Source of the DNA: JBBRHH01 sp038222915 | Lineage (GTDB): Bacteria > Planctomycetota > Phycisphaerae > Tepidisphaerales > Tepidisphaeraceae | NCBI GenBank assembly: GCA_038222915.1 | Contig: JBBRHH010000458.1 | Coordinates: 1-5,027 of the forward strand | Direction of reading: 5' to 3' | Length of the DNA stretch: 5,027 nucleotides | In this document: positions 1-5,027 of the stretch, in pieces | Layout of the letters: every line of letters begins with the position of its first letter | How positions within the stretch are numbered: the first letter of the stretch is position 1 | Notes under the pieces: model-generated | Seen by the model: only the letters and a program-made list of their open reading frames with translations | The model's database searches: none | What the model was told of the DNA's origin: nothing | Position numbers and translations under genes: made by a program

Positions 1-616
1 CAGGATAGAGCCAGTCGAGACAGCGCCCCACGTTGTCCAACTCTTCGCGCCCCGATCCGATCTCCGCCCCTCCAAGAAACATAAACCTCATCGGCTTGGG
101 CGGCGGCATCTGGCTGATCGCAACGTCGAGTGTCAACTGGCTCAACCAGCCGCGCTCCTCGAACTCGGGCATCGCCGCCCCCTCGCTCTCGGCCAACTTC
201 TCCCGCCGTCGCATATAAGCCGACAACACCTCAAGAGCGCGAGCCCCGAGCATCTGACCCGGCACGATCTCAAACCAGAGATCCTCGGCGGCCGGCACCA
301 CACCAATCATTCGACCCAGCGCTTCGAAAGTCACAACCGTAAACTTGCGCCGCATGGTCCCGCGCCGCAGATCCAGCTTGAGCGCCAGCCGATGTTCCCG
401 CAGATCGGGCGCGAAACACCATTCGGCCAGTTGCTCGTGACGCATCTGCTTTCCCAGACGATCCAACTGGCGCCGCAAATCGCCGGCCAGTTTGCTGGTG
501 GCCCGGCCCAGCAGCGGATCCTTTCGCTCCGGCGCATCGAAGAACAAGGGGCGCACGGTGTAAGTCTTGCCGCCCTTGTTCACCTCTTCAATATAAAGCG
601 GAATCTCGACGTTCAT
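1..616 (-). CDS. Partner protein of the AAA+ ATPase with a related N-terminal module; 3' end outside window
   Basis: The frame is open from ATG 616 to the left edge, giving 205 N-terminal residues with no stop. The start is supported by a strong Shine-Dalgarno and by a 4-bp ATGA overlap with the ATPase stop. I do not recognise the protein as a named family. It has no signal peptide or membrane segment, so it is probably cytoplasmic. Visible elements in order: strand MNVEIPLYIEE (1-11), strand YTVRPLFFDAPE (19-30), helix ending in AGDLRRQLDRL (44-54), strand LALKLDL (77-83), strands KFTVVTFEAL and LWFEIVPG (91-100, 113-120), helix around ALEVLSAYMRRRE (127-139), strand LTLDVAISQM (161-170), then a proline stretch and hydrophobic strand MRFMFLGG (176-183). 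The same order and spacing occurs at the N-terminus of the ATPase next door, so the two proteins probably share this module. By analogy an ATPase domain might follow outside the window, but no true P-loop is visible. Coding status is well supported; function is unknown. Confidence 0.87.
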   Translation of the reverse strand, partial: MNVEIPLYIEEVNKGGKTYTVRPLFFDAPERKDPLLGRATSKLAGDLRRQLDRLGKQMRHEQLAEWCFAPDLREHRLALKLDLRRGTMRRKFTVVTFEALGRMIGVVPAAEDLWFEIVPGQMLGARALEVLSAYMRRREKLAESEGAAMPEFEERGWLSQLTLDVAISQMPPPKPMRFMFLGGAEIGSGREELDNVGRCLDWLYP

Positions 617-3600
617 TGCCCCTCCCCCGTCAACAAAGCCCGAGCCGCCCGCGCCAGATGTTCATTGATCGCGGGAAGTAGCACCGCGTCCCATTGCTTG
701 CCCGACCACGCAAACCGCCGATCCAAAACCGGATCGTCCGCATAAGACTCGCTCAGATGATAAAAACGCCGCCGAGGCGACTTCTCCAGAAACTCCTTCA
801 GCGCCAGTCCAGATCGCGTCTCATACTTTGTAACGCCCCGGCCATCGGTGACAGCTTCCACCAGACAGCGCCCGACAACCTTCTTCTCCCTGACAAACTC
901 ATGCACACCCTCCTCCGGCTGAAACCGCGGAAGCGCATGGATCCCGTCAAGCATCAGCGCAATCCCAAACGTCGCCGCCGGCCTCTGCGTGAAGAATTCA
1001 TCCGGCTTAAGCACAGGCTTCACCGGATCGTTAGTCGTATCGGGCCGCAACAGTTGATGAACTCCAACACTGCCACCACTTGCCATGGCCGCCGCACGGT
1101 ATCCTCCCGCCAACTGAAACATCGCGTCTTGCCGCTCTCCATAAACCACAATCAGAACATGATCCGGCCGATCGAAGCGCAAAACATACATCGCCAGCAG
1201 CAGTGCCTGTAGCTCCGTCGGACACGCGCTGAACCCCTCCCGCAATGCCGTCTTCGCCGCCGGGCCCGCGGCGTCACGCTCATAAATATTCAAAAGAACG
1301 CGATTCTCCAGATCGACGATTCGCCGCGACTGCGATTGAAGTTGCTGTGTTGCCGTTGCAAAACGTAGAAGTCGCGCGACCCGCTCCAACTCTTCGGCGT
1401 GAACAAACAACCGACGGGTCGCCGCCTTGTAATCCGGATGGTCCGGCGAAAGCTTCGCGGCGGCCTTGCGCCGTTCCGCAATGTTCTCGGCCAATCTCTC
1501 CAGCGCATAAAGCTCGTTCTGCATCGACAGTCCGGCAGGGCTCTGCTCCAGTTTCTGAAGATCACGGCGAAGGTTGGAAACAGCCAGTGCCAGTTCAGCC
1601 AGCGGCGCGCTGCTGGCCGCCGCGGAAGTGGTGCGACCTTCGGCATCGATAGCCGCGCGAACGCTGACAGTCAGTTGCCCCGATGCAACAACGTCCACGG
1701 TTGCAACGAGCGTTGTGTTTTCCGCATATCCGTTCACGGCATCCGCAAGCGGCACCAGCAGTTCCCGCTCAACAGCGCGCTTAAGAGGCCGCGCGCCATA
1801 GCGCACATCGAAGCCGACTTTCGCGAGATGTTCGACAGCACCGTCTGAAACCTGCAGATCGAGCCGGCGCAGCGCCACACCATCGCGGCCACGAATCAAT
1901 TCAATCTCGCGGCGGGCAATGGCGAGGATCGCCGCATCGCCCAACGGCGAGAATGGAATGACGCGGTCAATCCGATTGAACAATTCCGGCCTGAAGAAAT
2001 CCTGCAATTCGTCCACAAAATGCTGATGGGCGCTTCGCGCAAGGTTGGTCTTGGCAAATCCAAACGGCGCCTGCTGAAAGGATTGTGCGCCGAGATTCGA
2101 CGTCATGATGACAATCGAATTGGAAAAGTCCGCCACACGACCCGCGGCGTCAGTCAACCGACCCTCACCCAGCACCTGAAGCATCAGATCGAAAAGTGCC
2201 GGATGGGCCTTCTCAAATTCATCCAGCAGCACGACGCTGAACGGTTGCTCGCGCACCTTCGCGGTGAGCAGGCCCTCCCCCGAAGCGCCGCCCCCGACAA
2301 GTCGTTCCACCCCCGACGCCGTGGCGTACTCACTCATATCAAATCGCACGAGCCGGCCGGCATCGGAGAAAAAGTATTGCGCGAGCAGCTTGGCCAGCTC
2401 CGTCTTGCCCACACCCGTCGGCCCAATGAAAAGCAGCGAAGCAATCGGCTTGCGCGGGCGATGCAAAGCAGCCTTCACCGTCGCAAGCAACGCGACGACC
2501 AAATCCACCGCATGGTCCTGCCCGATCAATCGGCTGGCAAACCAGGCACGGGCTTCGATCAGATCGAGCGGCACGGATTCATCGAGCATGAATCGCGGCA
2601 ACCCCGTTTCGCGGGCAAAGGCGGCAATCACATTCTGGCCGCTGATGGGCGGCAGGACAGCGTGTAGTCGCACGGTATCAGATGCTCGGTCCTGCAACAG
2701 ATTCTGCAGAAACCGGATGGGCCGGCCCGGGAAGGCGGAATAAGTCGCATACCGCCGGTGCAGCCGGCCAATGGTTTCCAGGCCATAGTTGTCGATCGGC
2801 GCAAGTCGCTTCCGCCGTCCCTTGCCCGGCTTGTCGGAATGGGTCGCCACGTTCAAAAGGATCATCGAAGTCGTGTCGTCCGATGGCTCTTCGACTTTAA
2901 TGTGGTGGAACACTTCCAGGAGATGCGGATCAGCGCGTTCGATGACGGTGAGTTGCTCGGGCGTGCATTCACAGACAACCAGAATCTCGCCCCGCGAAAT
3001 GCGCGGCCGGAGGAAGCTCGCGATGCCTTGGCTGTTGTGCGTGCTGCGACCAACTTCCATTAACTCGATCAAGTTCTCCAGGTACAGGATAGCGCCCGCC
3101 TTTGACGCCTCGCGAACAAGGCGCTGGCAACGCTCCTGCCACATCCCAAAACCGCTCATCCCGGCCACAAGCCGCGCGCCGCTGGTGGCCCAGAAGGGCG
3201 AGTCCGTCAGCTTGAACTCATCGCGCCGGCGGACAAACTCGCGGAAGGCCGCTGATTTGCCGACGCCGCTCTTGCCGACAAGCAGGACACTGCGCGGATG
3301 AGCCCCCGTCAGCGCGTCGGCCAGCTCCACCAGAACATGCTCCAGTTCCCAGGCCGGCGCAAGCTTCTGATCGTTCATCACGAGGCCGATGTCCTTGATC
3401 ACCTGCTTCTTCTTTTCCTCGCCAGCCTCCTCGGCCTCGCTCTGTTTCGGCGTTTTAATCGATATCGGCACGTCGATTGTCTTAAGCCGCGCCTTTCGCG
3501 TCCGCTGTAGATGCACCATCGGCCGCAGCGACTTGGCCGCGTTGTTTCTCAGAAGCGCGAAATGAATATGACGTGGAAGCAGCGACTGCAGCGAATCGGC

Positions 3601-4002
3601 CGATTCCGCGACCACTTCGATCCCGAGCGCCGGCACGAACGCGATGTGCGTAGTTTCATCGTGCTGCCACACAACCGCATGAAACACGGCCTCAATCGGC
3701 TCGTGCCACGCTTCAGGCAGCGGCGCAGATCGGCGATCATCGCCGCCCGCGGCAGGCCGCGGCGGCTGAATCTCCAACGGAATTTCAACGAGCTTCGCTC
3801 CGGCCGGGATGCGCCGGCGATAGAGTTGGCCAACAGGTTGAACCTTGAGCAATCGCCTGATCTGCCGGCGGGTCAACGTACCGAGGCGCGCAGGATTCGC
3901 GGCCAGGCAGGAAAATTCTGGGAACAGCAGAACGTCGGCAAGCCGACGGCCGTCGTCAAGTGCGCGGATGACAGCGGTGGATGTGAACCGCAGGTTGGGC
4001 AT
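613..4002 (-). CDS. HSP100/Clp-like double AAA+ ATPase with a shared N-terminal module and a release-factor (PCRF)-like C-terminus
   Basis: Complete, 1129 residues, ATG 4002 to TGA 615-613. Domain order: N-terminal module with two strand-strand-helix units (about 1-185); charged Glu/Lys linker (183-204); degenerate AAA+ D1 (206-440); canonical C-terminal-type D2 (470-755); helical, coiled-coil-prone region (800-945); PCRF-like core (947-1045); unrecognised tail (1050-1129). D1 has Walker A GKSGVGKS (243-250), but Walker B reads LYLEN (306-310) and the ERR arginine fingers are replaced by LEV (362-364). D2 has Walker A GPTGVGKT (527-534), Walker B VVLLDE (590-595), sensor 1 TSN (634-636), Arg finger FNR (R677) and sensor 2 GARPLKR (R738). 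There is no ClpB-type middle domain; the linker after D1 is ClpA/ClpC-like in length. Family members are cytoplasmic hexameric protein remodellers. The pore loops here are unusual, so classical threading unfoldase activity is doubtful. It is not simply ClpB, ClpA or ClpC: length, C-terminus and D1 all differ. ATPase identity is certain; the biological role is not known. Confidence 0.95.
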   Translation of the reverse strand: MPNLRFTSTAVIRALDDGRRLADVLLFPEFSCLAANPARLGTLTRRQIRRLLKVQPVGQLYRRRIPAGAKLVEIPLEIQPPRPAAGGDDRRSAPLPEAWHEPIEAVFHAVVWQHDETTHIAFVPALGIEVVAESADSLQSLLPRHIHFALLRNNAAKSLRPMVHLQRTRKARLKTIDVPISIKTPKQSEAEEAGEEKKKQVIKDIGLVMNDQKLAPAWELEHVLVELADALTGAHPRSVLLVGKSGVGKSAAFREFVRRRDEFKLTDSPFWATSGARLVAGMSGFGMWQERCQRLVREASKAGAILYLENLIELMEVGRSTHNSQGIASFLRPRISRGEILVVCECTPEQLTVIERADPHLLEVFHHIKVEEPSDDTTSMILLNVATHSDKPGKGRRKRLAPIDNYGLETIGRLHRRYATYSAFPGRPIRFLQNLLQDRASDTVRLHAVLPPISGQNVIAAFARETGLPRFMLDESVPLDLIEARAWFASRLIGQDHAVDLVVALLATVKAALHRPRKPIASLLFIGPTGVGKTELAKLLAQYFFSDAGRLVRFDMSEYATASGVERLVGGGASGEGLLTAKVREQPFSVVLLDEFEKAHPALFDLMLQVLGEGRLTDAAGRVADFSNSIVIMTSNLGAQSFQQAPFGFAKTNLARSAHQHFVDELQDFFRPELFNRIDRVIPFSPLGDAAILAIARREIELIRGRDGVALRRLDLQVSDGAVEHLAKVGFDVRYGARPLKRAVERELLVPLADAVNGYAENTTLVATVDVVASGQLTVSVRAAIDAEGRTTSAAASSAPLAELALAVSNLRRDLQKLEQSPAGLSMQNELYALERLAENIAERRKAAAKLSPDHPDYKAATRRLFVHAEELERVARLLRFATATQQLQSQSRRIVDLENRVLLNIYERDAAGPAAKTALREGFSACPTELQALLLAMYVLRFDRPDHVLIVVYGERQDAMFQLAGGYRAAAMASGGSVGVHQLLRPDTTNDPVKPVLKPDEFFTQRPAATFGIALMLDGIHALPRFQPEEGVHEFVREKKVVGRCLVEAVTDGRGVTKYETRSGLALKEFLEKSPRRRFYHLSESYADDPVLDRRFAWSGKQWDAVLLPAINEHLARAARALLTGEGQ
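617..630 (-). promoter_or_regulatory. Ribosome binding site of the downstream gene, embedded in the ATPase C-terminal codons
   Basis: The coding strand reads ACGGGGGAGGGGCA and then ATGA. GGGAGG lies about 4 bases upstream of the ATG at 616. The same bases encode the last residues of the ATPase (Thr-Gly-Glu-Gly-Gln, then stop). Together with the ATGA stop/start overlap this indicates coupled translation of the two proteins and fixes the downstream start codon. Confidence 0.75.
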
Positions 4003-4017
4003 GGTCCCCCTTTTCAG
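4003..4017 (-). promoter_or_regulatory. Ribosome binding site of the AAA+ gene in a 15-bp intergenic gap
   Basis: On the coding strand the gap between the DUF1501 stop and the ATPase start reads CTGAAAAGGGGGACC and then ATG. The purine run AAAAGGGGG ends 3 bases before the start codon, which supports ATG 4002 as the true start. The gap is too short for a promoter plus terminator, so transcription probably reads through from the DUF1501 gene. Confidence 0.7.
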
Positions 4018-5027
4018 CTACGCAAGAATCGCTTTCACGACTTTACCGGAGACATCCGTCAACCGATAGTCGCGCCCCTGCAGGTGATAGGTGAGCCGCT
4101 CGTGATCGAGGCCTAGCAGGTGGAGGATGGTCGCCTGGAGATCGTGCACGTGCACGGGATTCTCCGCGATGTGGAAGCCCAATTCGTCAGTTGCGCCATA
4201 GGTCAACCCTTTCTTCACGCCGCCGCCTGCCATCCACATTGTGTAGGCGCTGGGGTGATGATCCCGGCCAAGGCTTCGGCCCAGGGCGGCGTTGGATTCC
4301 ACCATCGGCGTTCGCCCGAATTCGCCACCCCAGATGATCAGCGTGTCGTTCAGCAGGCCGCGGTCTTTGAGATCCTGCACGAGGGCGGCCGCGCCCTGGT
4401 CGGTCTCGCCGCAGTTCTTCTTCAGGTTCCCCGAAACGTCCGAGTGCGCGTCCCAGCCTTCGTGATAGATGTTGATGAAGCGCACGCCGCGCTCGACCAT
4501 GCGCCGAGCCAGCAGGCACGCGCGGGCAAAGGAAGGCTTGGCCGGGTCGACGCCATACAGTGCGAGCGTCTCCTTGCTCTCCGACTTTAGGTCCATCAAT
4601 TCCGGCGCGGAGGTTTGCAGCCGATAGGCCATCTCATAGCTCGCGACGCGCGTGGCGATTTCCGGATCGCCTTCAACGTTCAAGCGCCGGTGATTCAGCC
4701 CGCTCACAAGATCGAGTGAATCGCGCTGCAGTTTGGCGTCGATGCCATCCGGGCTGGTGACGTCGAGAATCGGATCGCCCTGGTTGCGGAAGCGGCAGCC
4801 GGCGTAAACGGTCGGCAGGAAGCCGCTCGACCAGTTGGCCGCGCCGCCGCTGATGCCGGCGCCGGTGGACATCACGACAAACGCCGGAAGGTTCTCCGTT
4901 TCGCTCCCAAGGCCATACGTCACCCACGAGCCCATGCTTGGCCGGCCCGGCTGCGAGAAGCCGGTGTTGAAGAGAATCTGCGCCGGAGCGTGATTGAACT
5001 GATCCGTCTTGACGCTCTTGATGATGC
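4018..5027 (-). CDS. DUF1501 family protein (sulfatase/alkaline-phosphatase-like), 5' end outside window
   Basis: The reading frame is open from the right edge (first full codon ends at 5025) to a TAG stop at 4020-4018. It gives 335 residues that include the family's normal C-terminus; the N-terminus is missing. Numbering from the first visible codon, family hallmarks are: NHAPAQILFNTGF followed by QPGRPSMGSW (about residues 11-34), GWDAHSD (190-196), WGGEFGRTP (232-240), GRDHHP (253-258) and the closing histidine-rich HVHDLQATILHLLG (292-305). The ATG at 4935 lies inside the conserved PGRPSMGSW block, so it is internal and not the start. DUF1501 proteins belong to the alkaline phosphatase/sulfatase superfamily. 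They usually carry a Tat-type export signal and often follow a DUF1549/DUF1553 cytochrome-type gene; neither can be checked here. Their reaction is not established. It ends 15 bp before the AAA+ gene and may be co-transcribed with it. Family assignment is very secure; function is unknown. Confidence 0.95.
   Translation of the reverse strand, partial: IIKSVKTDQFNHAPAQILFNTGFSQPGRPSMGSWVTYGLGSETENLPAFVVMSTGAGISGGAANWSSGFLPTVYAGCRFRNQGDPILDVTSPDGIDAKLQRDSLDLVSGLNHRRLNVEGDPEIATRVASYEMAYRLQTSAPELMDLKSESKETLALYGVDPAKPSFARACLLARRMVERGVRFINIYHEGWDAHSDVSGNLKKNCGETDQGAAALVQDLKDRGLLNDTLIIWGGEFGRTPMVESNAALGRSLGRDHHPSAYTMWMAGGGVKKGLTYGATDELGFHIAENPVHVHDLQATILHLLGLDHERLTYHLQGRDYRLTDVSGKVVKAILA

Noticed and set aside
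44..73. GGAEIGSGRE in the left-hand protein as a P-loop.
   Set aside because: It follows a hydrophobic strand, but has Arg where Walker A needs Lys and no following Ser/Thr. It could be a decayed nucleotide site, but it cannot be called one.
613..627. C-terminal GEGQ of the ATPase as a relic of the release-factor GGQ motif.
   Set aside because: It is at the extreme C-terminus, lacks the GGQ context, and is explained by the overlapping ribosome binding site of the next gene.
2020..2667. Plus-strand open frame of 215 codons, and other long plus-strand frames at 3511-4116, 694-1212 and 4120-4590.
   Set aside because: They lie antisense to strongly conserved AAA+ and DUF1501 coding sequence, encode Arg/His-rich low-quality proteins with no recognisable motifs, and are expected in G+C-rich DNA.
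2550..2760. ClpB-type coiled-coil middle domain between D1 and D2.
   Set aside because: Only about 40-50 residues separate the end of the D1 small domain (FPGRPIRFL, 424-432) from the D2 linker (TGLPRFML, 466-473), too few for an M-domain.
4018..4935. ATG at 4935 as the start of the DUF1501 gene.
   Set aside because: The frame continues upstream to the window edge with conserved family sequence (NHAPAQILFNTGF, QPGRPS), so this Met is internal.

Overview
The window is fully occupied by three genes on the minus strand, transcribed from the right edge towards the left. They are separated by 15 bp and by a 4-bp overlap, so there is almost no non-coding DNA and no gene-free stretch over 300 bases. 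I see no RNA genes, mobile elements, repeats, CRISPR arrays or convincing terminators. The G+C-rich sequence and a typical DUF1501 protein suggest a planctomycete, or possibly a verrucomicrobium or related bacterium. DUF1501 families are greatly expanded in those groups. This is inference from gene content, not a taxonomic proof.

Right part (4018-5027): the C-terminal two thirds of a DUF1501 protein, a sulfatase/alkaline-phosphatase-like family that is normally exported. Its start lies beyond the right edge. Middle (613-4002): a complete 1129-residue HSP100/Clp-like double AAA+ ATPase. Its second ATPase module is intact, but its first has lost the Walker B acidic pair and the arginine fingers. 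Both central pore loops lack the usual tyrosine. Its C-terminal third resembles the PCRF (domain 2) part of class I peptide chain release factors, without the GGQ catalytic domain. Left part (1-616): the first 205 residues of a third protein, translationally coupled to the ATPase through an ATGA overlap. Its N-terminal ~170 residues appear to be a divergent copy of the ATPase's own N-terminal region.

The last two genes therefore look like a tightly coupled two-protein system: an atypical Clp-type machine with a release-factor-like tail, and a partner sharing its N-terminal module. The DUF1501 gene probably sits upstream in the same transcript, but whether it belongs functionally is unclear. 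All family assignments come from reading motifs by eye; no searches were run.
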